Position numbers and translations under genes: made by a program
The notes under the pieces: generated by a model
Told to the model about the DNA's origin: nothing
Databases searched by the model: none
Seen by the model: the letters and a program-made list of their open reading frames with translations, nothing else
Assembly: GCF_016742955.1 (NCBI RefSeq)
Contig: NZ_JABBYC010000006.1
Coordinates: 92,374 to 156,373 of the forward strand
Source of the DNA: Myceligenerans indicum
GTDB lineage: Bacteria; Actinomycetota; Actinomycetes; Actinomycetales; Cellulomonadaceae
Reading direction: 5' to 3'
Length of the DNA: 64,000 nt
Part shown: piece by piece, positions 34,025 to 43,095 of the stretch
Layout of the letters: every line of letters starts with the position of its first letter
How positions within the stretch are numbered: the stretch's first letter is position 1

Positions 34025-34777
34025 TCAGGCGATCCTCTCGATCTTCTCGGTGGCCACGAGCCGGTCGCGCCGCGCCGTGTCGGCCTCCAGGGCGGCCGCG
34101 GTAGCGGGCCCCGTGAGCACCACCGACCCCGCTGCGGCCCAGACGCGCAGCAACTGACGCAGCACGTCAGCGGCTCGGCCACGGCCGTCGACGAGCGTCC
34201 TCACCCCCTCCTCGGGCCCGGCCTCGGGGACGAGCTCGTCATGGCCGACGACGGCGTTCCCGGCTGCCCCGGCCACGCCGGATCCGGTCAGGGCAGGGCG
34301 GCCGGGATCAGGCTCGGGCGCGTAGATGATCTGGTCGGCGTACGTCATCACCGCCGCGGCCGCATCCACGGCACCAGGCGGAAGGTCGCCGTCGTACCGG
34401 CGCGCCAGCATGGGCAGGCTGACCACGACGAGGTCCGCGGACGACCCCGTCCACGAATCAGGAGAATCTGTCACGACGACGTCGAGATTCCCGGCGGCCG
34501 GATCCTCGGGCGCGCCGTCGAGCAGCACCACCGTGGCACCCACCCGCCAGGACGCGAGCGCCCAGGTCACGGTGCGCCAGTGCACGGGCAGGTTCACCCC
34601 AACCATCGACCCGGGTTGTACGTCGTACTCCTCGACAAGCAGGTTCGTGGTCTTCGCGACCCAGTTCGCCAGGACCGCACCGGAGAGCTCGATCCGTTCC
34701 CCGTCGTCCCCGTACCACGTCAGGCGGGGGCGGCCGGGATCGGACTGGAGACGTTCGAGAAGGGTGGAAACGAGCAT
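34025..34777 (-). CDS. TIGR03089 family protein
   Basis: A 250-residue protein resembling a cut-down AMP-binding (acyl-CoA synthetase) N-terminal domain, as in the actinobacterial TIGR03089 family: RPRLTWYGDDGERIELSG, VLANWVAKTTNLLVEEYDVQ, and WALASWRVGATVVLLD. The ATP-binding loop and C-terminal lid of true synthetases are absent, so catalysis is unlikely. Function unknown. ATG 34777 lies six bases after TAGCCT. Its position between LCP and whiB genes is conserved in related genera. Confidence 0.85.
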   Translation of the reverse strand: MLVSTLLERLQSDPGRPRLTWYGDDGERIELSGAVLANWVAKTTNLLVEEYDVQPGSMVGVNLPVHWRTVTWALASWRVGATVVLLDGAPEDPAAGNLDVVVTDSPDSWTGSSADLVVVSLPMLARRYDGDLPPGAVDAAAAVMTYADQIIYAPEPDPGRPALTGSGVAGAAGNAVVGHDELVPEAGPEEGVRTLVDGRGRAADVLRQLLRVWAAAGSVVLTGPATAAALEADTARRDRLVATEKIERIA

Positions 34778-34783
34778 GAACGA

Positions 34784-34789
34784 AGGCTA
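34784..34789 (-). promoter_or_regulatory. -10 box of leaderless TIGR03089 promoter
   Basis: TAGCCT on the minus strand ends six bases before ATG 34777. Confidence 0.5.
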
Positions 34790-34890
34790 CGCGGCACGCA
34801 ACGCAACGCAGCCTGTCAATCCGCACGTGACCGTCCCCCGAGGTGAGGGCGATTTTCTTGTGAAGCCCTCTGCCGATAGCACACTTCCGC

Positions 34891-34919
34891 TTGACGCCTC
34901 CACACGACACGCGTGTAAT
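34891..34919 (+). promoter_or_regulatory. whiB promoter, -35/-10 pair
   Basis: TTGACG at 34891-34896 and TGTAAT at 34914-34919 with a 17-base spacer, near the vegetative consensus. The expected start near 34926 leaves a leader of almost 80 bases before the whiB ATG. Confidence 0.65.
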
Positions 34920-35003
34920 TCCATGTATGCAGTTTTCGTAGCGAGGCAAGCGCGCGGACACGCGCGACACATGACCGACAGAGACGGCATGGAGGGGCAC
35001 ATC

Positions 35004-35330
35004 ATGTGGGACATGCTGGAACCGGACGGTGACATCCCGTCCGACACCGAACGCCCGAGCGAGACCATGGCGGACGTGCTGTCGCTCTTCGACGAGGAGC
35101 AGGACGAGACCCTGCTCAGCTGGCAGGAACGAGCGCTGTGCGCGCAGACGGATCCTGAGGCGTTCTTCCCCGAGAAGGGCGGCTCCACGCGCGAGGCGAA
35201 GAAGGTCTGCCAGGGCTGCGAGGTCAAGGCCGAGTGCCTCGACTACGCCCTCGCCAACGACGAGCGTTTCGGCATCTGGGGTGGCCTGTCCGAGCGGGAG
35301 CGGCGCAAGCTCAAGCGGCGCGCCGTCTGA
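35004..35330 (+). CDS. whiB2: WhiB family iron-sulfur regulator (WhiB2/WhmD-like)
   Basis: A 108-residue WhiB protein. The four cluster cysteines are Cys46, Cys69, Cys72 and Cys78 (RALCAQTD and CQGCEVKAEC), followed by the family turn GIWGGLSERERR and a basic tail KLKRR. WhiB2 orthologues control cell division and septation with sigma factor partners. ATG 35004 has GGAGGGG six bases upstream, which decided it over the ATG at 34989. The acidic N-terminus and the neighbours (TIGR03089, large GT2, DUF5719) fit the WhiB2 group. Confidence 0.93.
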   Translation: MWDMLEPDGDIPSDTERPSETMADVLSLFDEEQDETLLSWQERALCAQTDPEAFFPEKGGSTREAKKVCQGCEVKAECLDYALANDERFGIWGGLSERERRKLKRRAV

Positions 35331-35405
35331 CCCGTCTCACGCGACACGCCGGGTTCCCTTCTTGCCCTGCGGATCCGGTCCGCGGTGCGCATGATGGTCG
35401 GCGAG

Positions 35406-38400
35406 ATGACGTCGCCACCCACCGGGCTGCCGCCCCGGCACACCACCGACACCGCGCTCGCAGCGGTCAGGTCGGTCACAGGACCTGCTTCGACCCTCGT
35501 CACGGTCACCGCCGTGGTCGTCACACGCGGGCGGAGTCCCTATCTGGAATCCACGCTGAACGCGGTCCGCGCACAGTCCCTGGCACCGAGCTCGATCGTC
35601 GTGGTCGACGTCGACACCGCGCATTCCACATCCGCGCACCGGGGGCTCAGCCTTGACGGAGCGCGCTATGTCGCGGCGAGCCGGTCCCGGTCGTTCGGCG
35701 ACGCGGTGAACGCGGCCGTCGCCGAGGCCATCGATCCCGGCGAGACCGACGCGCCCGACTGGCTCTGGCTCCTGCACGACGACTCCGCGCCCGCACCTGG
35801 TGCGCTGGCCGCACTGCTCCGCTCGGTCGAGCACGCCGGCAGCGTCGCCGTCGCCGGCTGCAAGCAGCGGCGCTGGGAGCTCGACGACGACGGGCGGCCA
35901 CGCGACCTGGCAGATCCTGACCGCGGCCTCCTGCTCCAGGTCGGCTACACGGTCTCCCCGCTCGGCCGCCGCATGACCGGGCTGGACGAGACGGAGATCG
36001 ACCAGGGACAGCATGACTCGCGCGAGGACGTCTTCGCCGTCGGGCTGGCCGGAGCCCTGGTGCGCACCTCCGTGTGGCGCGACCTGGGCGGCACCGACCC
36101 GGAGTACGGGCCGTTCGGCGACTCCCTCGAGTTCTGCCGCCGCGTACGGCTGGCCGGCCACCGGGTGACCGTGGTGCCCACCGCCGTGCTCCGGCACGCG
36201 CAGCAGTCGCTGGCCGACACCTCGAACCGGAGCCGCCAGCATCGCGCGCGGCTGCGGTTCCGGCTCGTGGCCACCTCACCCTGGCTGCTCGGGTGGGTGA
36301 TGCTCGCCCTCGTGGCCGGCGCCCCGTTCCTCGCGGCCTACCGGCTCGCCGTGAAACAGCCGGCGGCAGCACATGACGAGCTCATGACACCGCTGTGGAT
36401 GCTGCTCGGGCTGCGCAGCGTGTTCCAGGCCCGCCGACGCGTCGCGCAAACCGCCACCCAGCCCTACCGGGTGCTCCGGCCACTGCTCGGGACCTGGCGC
36501 CAGACGTTCCGGGAGTACCGCGAACGTCGCCTGGCACGCGCCGACGCCCGCTACACCGGCCCCGACGAGCTCGACCGGGTGGACCTGCACCGCATCGCCA
36601 CCCGCCGACGCACCGTGCTGACGCTCGTCGTGGTCGCGGCCGCCGCCCTGGCCGCCGCCACCTTCGGTCCGGCCATGGGCACGCTCGCCGACGACGGACG
36701 GCTCGTGGGCGGCGCGCTCCTGCCGGCGTCGTCCGACACCGGCCAGACCTGGACGGCCGCGACGTCCGGCTGGACACTCACCGGACTCGGGCAGGCCGGG
36801 CCCGGCGACCCGCTGCTGCTCACCCTGACCGCGCTCGCCCTGCTCGCCGGGGGCTCGCTCCAGACCGCCGTCAACGCCCTGCTCGTCATGGCACTCCCGC
36901 TCGCCGCGCTCGGCGGCTGGGCGGCAGCCGGGGCAGTCACCCGGTCGGTCTGGGTCCGGAGCGTCGCGGCGCTCGCCTGGGCTGCGGCACCCGGCTTCCT
37001 CGGTGCACTGTCCGGCGGTCTGCTGGGCGGGCTCGTCGCCCATCTGGCCCTGCCGTGGGTGGCACTGGCACTCATCCGGTCCGTGGGCGGACAGCAGATC
37101 GACCTTCCCGACCGTGCCGGCGTCGACGCCCTGCACGGCCGCGCCACCCTCCACGGCGCCCTGATCGCGGAGGGACGCGGCCGGCGGCTCGGTGCCGCCG
37201 GAGCGGCAGGACTGGCCCTGGCCGTCGCGGTGTCGGGCGCGCCGGTGCTGCTGCCGATCGCTCTGGTGGTCCTGGCCGCCGCCGCGTTCGCCGCCCCCTC
37301 CCGCCGCGCCCACCTGGCGCTCGCTCTCCTGCCCTCCCTCGTTCTGTGCACGCCGCTGCTGGTCCAGGTGTTCCGCACCCGCGACGTCGGCCTGCTCCTG
37401 TCCGACCCTTTGGTCCTGCCCGGCACCCTCCCGGCAGGCGGCTCCGGCGCCGGGTGGCAGGTCCTGCTCGGCCAGAGCGGCACACCGAGCGCCTGGTTCG
37501 ACGGGGCGTGGCCGGCCACGGAGTACGGCCCCTACCTGCTCGGCGGCCTCCTGTGCGTCATGGCGCTCGCCGCGCTGGCCGGTCCGCGCGCCGCGGGGGC
37601 ACGGGTCGGCTGGGTCCTGGCCGCCTGCGGCCTCGCCGTCGCGGCGCTGACTGACGGCCGCCTCGGCGCGTCGGGCCCGCTCCCCCTCGACCTCGACCCG
37701 CTCGCTCTCGACTCACTGGGCCTAGGTTCCGGTCTCCTGGCCGACCGGACCTCGGGGACCGCCCTGACGTCCGTGGTCCTGCTCGGCCTCGGCGGGGCCG
37801 CACTGTGCACGACGCGCGTGGTCCGTGCCCGGCGCGCCGTCCGCACCGCCGCGGTGGCCGGAGTCGCCGTGCCGCTGATGATCGGCCTGGTCGGTGCGGC
37901 GGGCATCGCGTCGTGGTACCTCGCCGGCCCGCTGTCCGACGACGGCGTGCACGCGAGTGCTGGGCCCGCGGTTCCCGCCGTCGGGCAGCAGATGCAGGCC
38001 ACGCCACGACAGGCTCGCGTACTGCAACTCGGCACCGGCGCCGACGGCGTCGTCGAACACGCGCTGCTGCGCGGCGACGGCACGCAGCTCGTGGACGCGT
38101 CGGTCTCGGCGTCGGCGTCTGCCGCGACACCACAGGAAGTCGGGGCGACGGACACCGCCGTCGGCGGCGACGCGGCCGGCGCAGGCCGAGGCGCCGTCGA
38201 CGACGTCGCCGTCCGGCTCGCGACCGGCACCGACCCGGACGTGGCCGAGCGTCTGGCCGGTCTCGGGATCGGCGCCGTCCAGGTCCCGACGCCTCCCGCA
38301 CGGGACGACACGGGGGACGGCATCGGCCCGGCCGCCGGGAACGCCGAGCTGACCGCGTCGCTGGACATGATCCCGGGCCTGGAGCGGGTCACCCAGGGAC

Positions 38401-38789
38401 AGGCGATCACGCTCTGGCGCGTACGGACCGAGCGCGACCCCGCACCGGGCTGGGCACGGATCGAGGACGGCTCGTCGGTCACCCCGGTGGCGTCCGACGG
38501 TCCGGGCGTGCACGTCGACGTGGCACCAGGTGGCGCCGGGCGGCGGATCGTCCTCGCCGAGTCCGCCGGGGCGCACTGGTCGGCCACGCTCGACGGGCAC
38601 CGGCTGGAGCCGGTCGAGGTGGCCTCGGCCGGAGCGACGCTCCAGGGCTTCGGGCTCGGACCGGAGGGCGGCCACCTCGACATCGGCTACCGCGCACCGC
38701 ACCGCACCGCGTGGCTGCTGGCACTGGGACTCGTGGGAGCGGTGTTCGCGTTGCTCGCACTCCCGGTTCGAGGGCGGAGGCCACGATGA
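35406..38789 (+). CDS. large membrane family 2 glycosyltransferase
   Basis: An 1127-residue protein with an N-terminal GT2 domain (VTAVVVTRGRSPYLESTLNA near residue 34, PDWLWLLHDDSAPAPGALAA, and GPFGDSLEFCRRVRLAGHRV) followed by a helix near residue 300 and a long membrane region of about ten helices from 400 to 830. A soluble outer domain comes next, with a last helix near the C-terminus (WLLALGLVGAVFALLALPV). This architecture is conserved beside whiB2 and DUF5719 in Actinobacteria, where it probably builds an envelope polysaccharide. The start is uncertain: GTG 35385, ATG 35391, ATG 35394 and ATG 35406 are all in frame. It overlaps DUF5719 by ATGA. Confidence 0.88.
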   Translation: MTSPPTGLPPRHTTDTALAAVRSVTGPASTLVTVTAVVVTRGRSPYLESTLNAVRAQSLAPSSIVVVDVDTAHSTSAHRGLSLDGARYVAASRSRSFGDAVNAAVAEAIDPGETDAPDWLWLLHDDSAPAPGALAALLRSVEHAGSVAVAGCKQRRWELDDDGRPRDLADPDRGLLLQVGYTVSPLGRRMTGLDETEIDQGQHDSREDVFAVGLAGALVRTSVWRDLGGTDPEYGPFGDSLEFCRRVRLAGHRVTVVPTAVLRHAQQSLADTSNRSRQHRARLRFRLVATSPWLLGWVMLALVAGAPFLAAYRLAVKQPAAAHDELMTPLWMLLGLRSVFQARRRVAQTATQPYRVLRPLLGTWRQTFREYRERRLARADARYTGPDELDRVDLHRIATRRRTVLTLVVVAAAALAAATFGPAMGTLADDGRLVGGALLPASSDTGQTWTAATSGWTLTGLGQAGPGDPLLLTLTALALLAGGSLQTAVNALLVMALPLAALGGWAAAGAVTRSVWVRSVAALAWAAAPGFLGALSGGLLGGLVAHLALPWVALALIRSVGGQQIDLPDRAGVDALHGRATLHGALIAEGRGRRLGAAGAAGLALAVAVSGAPVLLPIALVVLAAAAFAAPSRRAHLALALLPSLVLCTPLLVQVFRTRDVGLLLSDPLVLPGTLPAGGSGAGWQVLLGQSGTPSAWFDGAWPATEYGPYLLGGLLCVMALAALAGPRAAGARVGWVLAACGLAVAALTDGRLGASGPLPLDLDPLALDSLGLGSGLLADRTSGTALTSVVLLGLGGAALCTTRVVRARRAVRTAAVAGVAVPLMIGLVGAAGIASWYLAGPLSDDGVHASAGPAVPAVGQQMQATPRQARVLQLGTGADGVVEHALLRGDGTQLVDASVSASASAATPQEVGATDTAVGGDAAGAGRGAVDDVAVRLATGTDPDVAERLAGLGIGAVQVPTPPARDDTGDGIGPAAGNAELTASLDMIPGLERVTQGQAITLWRVRTERDPAPGWARIEDGSSVTPVASDGPGVHVDVAPGGAGRRIVLAESAGAHWSATLDGHRLEPVEVASAGATLQGFGLGPEGGHLDIGYRAPHRTAWLLALGLVGAVFALLALPVRGRRPR

Positions 38790-40351
38790 CGGGCTGGAGA
38801 ACGGCACGGAGGATCGGCACGCACACCCTTGGCATCGCGTGCGTCGCGGCCGTCGCGCTGCTCGCACAGGGCATCCCGGGAGGAGAGACGGGTGCGGTCC
38901 GGACACGGGAGGTCCCGGTCGCCGCCGGCAGCACCACACTGGTCTGCCCCTCACCCGCTGAACTCGTCCAGGACGACGTGGGTGACGACCACTTCGACGC
39001 CAGCCCGGTCGAGACGGAGTCCGGCCTGACGGTCGCCGCCGGGGTGCCGGACGTCGTCGGGCTGGACGGCGAGGAACTCACCGGCGACACGGCGGCACGC
39101 GTGGTCCGGGCGGCGGCGGACACTGCCGCGGCGGCCACGGCGACCTCGGTGACGACGGCCGGTGACCTGCGCGGGCTCGTCGCGGGCGCGTGCCGGGCGC
39201 CCGCGATCGACCACTGGCTCGTGGGCGGGTCGACCGATGTCGGGTCCAGCTCGCGGCTCGTGCTCCAGAACCCGGGACGTACCGCCGCCTCGGTGTCGCT
39301 GGAGGTGTGGGGCCCGTCCGGGCCGGTCACGCTGGGCGGGCAGGCGCTCGTCGTGGTGCCGGCCGGAGAGCAGGTGTCCACGACCCTGGAGGCCGTCGCG
39401 CCCGAGCAGACACGGCTCGTCGTGCACGCGGCGAGCCGAGGGGCGCGCGTGACCGCGTACGTGCAGCACCACCGGATCGACGGGCTCGTCCCGCAGGGCG
39501 CGGACCTCGTGGCGGACGGGGCGTTGCCGTCGCGTGCCCTTGCCGTCGCGGGAGTGGACAGCCGCGGCGAGTCCGTGGAGGACCCGCACGCACCTTCGCT
39601 GCGGCTCCTGGCCCCCGGCGACCAGGACGGAACGGCGCGGCTCAGCATCTACGGCGCGGACGGGCGGGTGTGGCTGCGCGGTGTCGACGGCGTGGAACTG
39701 CGGGCAGGCGCGGTGACCGACGTCCCGCTCGGCGGGCTGCCGGCGGGACGGTACGCCGTGGTGGTGGACGCGACGGTGCCGGTGGTCGGCGGCGGGCTGG
39801 TGCACCGGCAGGGCAAGGCGCCGGAGGACTCCGTGGTCGAGGGCGACCCGTACGACACGGCGTGGATCGCGGGGCAGTCCGTGGGCGCCGTGGACGCTGA
39901 CGGCGAGGGCGGTGGCGGTGCTGCCTTCTCCGACGACGGCACGGTCCAGGAGGCGGGCGACGACGTGGCGCCACCGCCCTCCCCCAGCCTGCTCGCCCTG
40001 CCCGACGGCATGTCGTGGGCCGTGGACGTCACCGCCATACCGGCCGCACGCGGCGAGGACGACGACCCGGCCGGCGCAGCCGACGTGACCATCACCGGCT
40101 ATGCCGCCGACGGCACCGAGACGGGAACGCTGGACGTGACGGTCCCGGGAGGCACGGACGTCGACCTGTCCCGCAAGGACCTGGAACCCCTGGGCGAGAA
40201 CGTGACCGCGATCGGGGTGACCGCGACGGGCGACGCCGCGACTGTCTGGGGGCTTCTCCTGGCGGACGGTTCACTCGTCGCGACGCTGACGCCTCCGGCG
40301 ACGGCGGTGACGGAGAGCACGGTGGCGGTGCGGGACGTCGTCGCCGACTGA
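38786..40351 (+). CDS. DUF5719 family exported protein
   Basis: A 521-residue protein with an N-terminal signal or anchor helix (HTLGIACVAAVALLAQGIPG) and a long beta-rich outer region: SSSRLVLQNPGRTAASVSLE, VYGADGRVWLRG-like repeats, GGGLVHRQGKAPEDS and YDTAWIAGQ, typical of DUF5719. Its role is unknown; partnership with the upstream GT2 is suggested by the ATGA overlap and conserved order. The last 260 bases (40092-40351) recur almost unchanged at 42836-43095. Confidence 0.88.
   Translation: MTGWRTARRIGTHTLGIACVAAVALLAQGIPGGETGAVRTREVPVAAGSTTLVCPSPAELVQDDVGDDHFDASPVETESGLTVAAGVPDVVGLDGEELTGDTAARVVRAAADTAAAATATSVTTAGDLRGLVAGACRAPAIDHWLVGGSTDVGSSSRLVLQNPGRTAASVSLEVWGPSGPVTLGGQALVVVPAGEQVSTTLEAVAPEQTRLVVHAASRGARVTAYVQHHRIDGLVPQGADLVADGALPSRALAVAGVDSRGESVEDPHAPSLRLLAPGDQDGTARLSIYGADGRVWLRGVDGVELRAGAVTDVPLGGLPAGRYAVVVDATVPVVGGGLVHRQGKAPEDSVVEGDPYDTAWIAGQSVGAVDADGEGGGGAAFSDDGTVQEAGDDVAPPPSPSLLALPDGMSWAVDVTAIPAARGEDDDPAGAADVTITGYAADGTETGTLDVTVPGGTDVDLSRKDLEPLGENVTAIGVTATGDAATVWGLLLADGSLVATLTPPATAVTESTVAVRDVVAD
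40092..40351 (+). repeat. 260-bp direct repeat, copy 1 (end of DUF5719)
   Basis: Matches 42836-43095 over 260 bases without gaps; I count 5 differences. Sequence upstream of the repeat is only about 80% alike between the two loci. Confidence 0.9.
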
Positions 40352-40365
40352 CCGGACGGGCTCGC

Positions 40366-42060
40366 CTATGCCAGGCGGTAGAGCGTTCCCCGGTGTCCCG
40401 CTCCTCCGAGCAGGTCGACCTCGCCGGCGTCACGGAGCCGTCCGACGGCATAGCGGACCTGTCGCTCCGAGAGTCCGGTGACGTCGGTGAGCTCTCGGAT
40501 CGACCGCGGGCCATCGATCAGAGCCATGACGATGACGTCACCATGTTTCGAGCGGGTCGCCGAAGCCACCGGGTGCGGCCGGTCTCCCGCGGCGGGGCCC
40601 AATCGGTAGACGCGCCCTCGCCCCTCCCCGAACGCCTCGGCGAGTCCTCGCTCGACGAGGTCGGTCAGGAGGGTGCGCGCCTCCGTGGAATCCATCGGAA
40701 ACCGGGCGCGCAGTGACCGGTTCGTCCACGACTCGCCGTGACGCATCGCCGCAAGGGCGTGCCGCTGGGTATCGGACAGGCCCTGGGCCGTCGTGAGCGT
40801 GGCCAGCCAGTCGAGGTCTTCCGGGTCGAGCAGCGCATGTTCGGGCACGATCGCAGTGAATCGGATGCCGGCATCGACGAAGTGGGGAGGAGTCATCCCG
40901 GCTTCCTTCAACGCCTGCCGGACGGTGGCGATCCCGGACCCGATGCCTTCGATCACACGGCGCCCGTCGCTGGTTCGCACATCCTTGCTGATGTCGTACA
41001 GGCTCTGGTTGCGAGCGCTACCCCCCGTACCGGCGCCGAGTTGCTCGACCGTCAGCCCGTGCAGGCCACCGGGGTTCGTGATGACGAGCCGGTCGTCCCG
41101 CAAGGTCATCGTCACGCGGGTGCTCAGCGCATGCGGGCCGAGGTCGCGGTGGACGAGCGCGTTCGCGACGAGTTCACGCACCGCCTCCGTCGGGTACTCG
41201 GGCTCATCCCGCCCATGTCCGTCCCTGCCGAACCGCACGCGCGTCGCCGTGTTGCGCCGCACCCAGGCGACCGCCTGATCGAGCAGTTCGGGCAGAGGCC
41301 CGTCGAAGTGAGCGATGTCGGCGCTGCGGGTCCCGACAGGATCCCCTGGCCGGGCAGCGACGCTCGCGGTGATCGAGAGTGTCGGGAAGTACGTCTGCGG
41401 GTATCCTCCGAGCGTGTAGATGCCTGCAAGTGTCGGCACGCCCTCACGGGTGACGACTCGCGTGTGGCGCAGCACCGCGTCGTCAGGCATGGATGCCAGG
41501 CGCGGGGAGCGCGCCCTGCAGTTCGCGATGTAGGTCGCGACCAGTGTGTCGTCGAGGTCGTCACGCGTCGAGCCTTTGACAGGGGCCTGATCGTGTCGCG
41601 CCACGCCTCGGTTCGCCACGAACCCCTGTCGCTCCGGTTCGGAGAGCGGGTAGTCGCCGTCGTACGAGCGCAGGTAGGCGCTTCCGCTCGCCGTCACCTC
41701 GCACGGCTTGTCCGTGGACGGCAGTTCACGGACCCGCGCCAGGACGATGGTGCTGCCGTCGACCTGGCCCGTCGTGAAGGACACGTGAAGTGGCGGGGCA
41801 ACAGCTCTGCGCGCCTGACCCGCGAGGCGCGCTTGGGCATCCGCGGCGTCGTAGACACCGACGGCCTCGAACCCAGCCCGCTCGTCGAGACCGAGCACGA
41901 TGACGCCACCGCCAGGCATGTTGCCGAACGCCGAGAGAGTCGGCGCCAGGTCCTGCGGGTATCCCTGATGTGCCGCCTTCGCCTCGATGTCGCTGACATC
42001 GCTCCCCTCGGCACGCAGCACGTCGACGACGTCCTCGACAGCCAAACTGACACTCTTCAC
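40366..42060 (-). CDS. AlbA_2/Schlafen-type ATP-binding protein, transcriptional regulator-like
   Basis: A 564-residue protein. Residues 20-140 form an AlbA_2 (Schlafen AAA_4) domain: DIEAKAAHQGYPQDLAPTLS, GNMPGGGVIVLGLDE and GSAYLRSYDGDYPLS. A central GHKL-like region has YPTEAVRELVANALVHRDLG and ITNPGGLHGLTVEQL. The last 140 residues contain winged-helix segments (LTDVTGLSERQVRYAVGRL). Such proteins are often linked to stress or phage defence, but their targets are mostly unknown. GTG 42060 lies six bases after TATATT and was chosen over ATG 42078. It sits exactly between the intact DUF5719 gene and its broken second copy, so it probably arrived with the accessory DNA. Confidence 0.82.
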   Translation of the reverse strand: MKSVSLAVEDVVDVLRAEGSDVSDIEAKAAHQGYPQDLAPTLSAFGNMPGGGVIVLGLDERAGFEAVGVYDAADAQARLAGQARRAVAPPLHVSFTTGQVDGSTIVLARVRELPSTDKPCEVTASGSAYLRSYDGDYPLSEPERQGFVANRGVARHDQAPVKGSTRDDLDDTLVATYIANCRARSPRLASMPDDAVLRHTRVVTREGVPTLAGIYTLGGYPQTYFPTLSITASVAARPGDPVGTRSADIAHFDGPLPELLDQAVAWVRRNTATRVRFGRDGHGRDEPEYPTEAVRELVANALVHRDLGPHALSTRVTMTLRDDRLVITNPGGLHGLTVEQLGAGTGGSARNQSLYDISKDVRTSDGRRVIEGIGSGIATVRQALKEAGMTPPHFVDAGIRFTAIVPEHALLDPEDLDWLATLTTAQGLSDTQRHALAAMRHGESWTNRSLRARFPMDSTEARTLLTDLVERGLAEAFGEGRGRVYRLGPAAGDRPHPVASATRSKHGDVIVMALIDGPRSIRELTDVTGLSERQVRYAVGRLRDAGEVDLLGGAGHRGTLYRLA

Positions 42061-42066
42061 CTTGGA

Positions 42067-42072
42067 AATATA
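42067..42072 (-). promoter_or_regulatory. -10 box of leaderless AlbA_2 gene promoter
   Basis: TATATT on the minus strand ends six bases before GTG 42060, in a local AT-rich patch. Confidence 0.55.
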
Positions 42073-42308
42073 CAACATTTGCGAGCAGCGGTTGGCAGTT
42101 TGTCAGTTCAGGCTGGGGCCCGCGCACACCCCGGCCCGAAGAGCCGCGGTCATTCCCAGCGCACCCACTGCATGGCCCCCCATGGCCAAGCGGCAGGGAC
42201 AAGGCTGGGGCCAACGCTGTGACACCATCCCGCGAACTCCACCGGCCCGTGCCAAGCGTTGCCCAGACCCGACTGGTGCCAGGCTCAGACCTGAGTTCGG
42301 TCACTCGC
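42073..42308. other. intergenic region without recognised gene
   Basis: Nothing coding was recognised between the AlbA_2 gene and the RHS fragment. The sequence is less structured than the surrounding genes and probably represents decayed insertion DNA. Confidence 0.4.
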
Positions 42309-42447
42309 TTAGTGCCTGAGATTCCGCCTTCCTGAGCGCGTCGCGTCCGCATCCCCCACCACGCTGCCGCGGGTCGCACCGAACGAATCCATGTCACGCC
42401 GCGTCACCGTGTTGGTGGCCTGGTCGACCTGCATCGCACCGGTGCCA
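42309..42447 (-). pseudogene. RHS repeat core fragment
   Basis: The minus strand reads AMQVDQATNTVTRRDMDSFG then ATRGSVVGDADATRSG and a stop. This matches the end of the RHS core (V..TG.VTRR..DPFG..RG), after which RHS proteins switch to variable toxin tips. Only about 45 codons remain, and the DUF5719 fragment begins a few bases away on the other strand. Confidence 0.65.
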
Positions 42448-42455
42448 TGATGATC

Positions 42456-43095
42456 CGAGTGGTGCACGCGACCGTACCGGTGGTCGCGGGCGGGCTGCTG
42501 CACCGGAAGGGCGAGGTGGCGGAGGACTCCGTGATCGACGAGGCCCCGTACGACACGGCGTGGATCGCGGAGCAGGCGGTGGACGCCTGGGGGGGTGGCA
42601 GCGGGGTCGGGTGCGGACGGCGACAGTGACGGCCCACAAGTGGACGAGGCCAACGGCGACGCGCGAACCGACGAAGCCGACGGTGACGGTGACGGTGACG
42701 GTGACACGCTCGCGCAGTCGGCCTCCTCGGGCCCGCTCGCCGTGCCCGACGGCGCGTCCTGGGCCGGGAACTTCGCCGCCGTTCCCTCGGAACGAGGCGC
42801 GGACGACGACCCGACAGGGACCGCCGTGGTCGCGGTCACCGGCTATGCCGCCGACGGCACCGAGACGGGAACGCTGGACGTGACGGTCCCGGGAGGCACG
42901 GACGTCGACCTGTCCGGCAAGGACCTAAAACCCCTGGGCGAGAACGTGACCGCGATCGGGGTGACCGCGACGGGCGACGCCGCGACTGTCTGGGGGCTTC
43001 GCCTGGCGGACGGTTCACTCGTCGCGACGCTGACGCCTCCGGCGACGGCGGTGACGGAGAGCACGGTGGCGGCGCGGGACGTCGTCGCCGACTGA
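42456..43095 (+). pseudogene. partial second copy of DUF5719, frameshifted
   Basis: Corresponds to the last 190 codons of DUF5719. The first part (VPVVAGGLLHRKGEVAEDSV, YDTAWIAEQA) is about 80% like the intact gene. The frame then shifts near 42600 by one position, in a run of G, and a GACGGT tandem tract (42679-42705, DGDGDG) follows. The last 260 bases are almost identical to the intact gene and end at the same stop. There is no signal peptide or start, so it cannot be functional. Confidence 0.85.
42836..43095 (+). repeat. 260-bp direct repeat, copy 2
   Basis: Partner of 40092-40351. The two copies enclose the AlbA_2 gene and the RHS fragment. Confidence 0.9.

Noticed and set aside
36276..38954. 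Minus-strand frames opposite the large GT2 gene
   Set aside because: Low-complexity Arg/Ser/Pro composition; the plus-strand product is a coherent membrane protein.
42679..42705. GACGGT tandem tract considered as a CRISPR-like or regulatory repeat
   Set aside because: Only a 6-base unit repeated a few times, inside DUF5719 pseudogene coding sequence (DGDGDG); simple slippage explains it.
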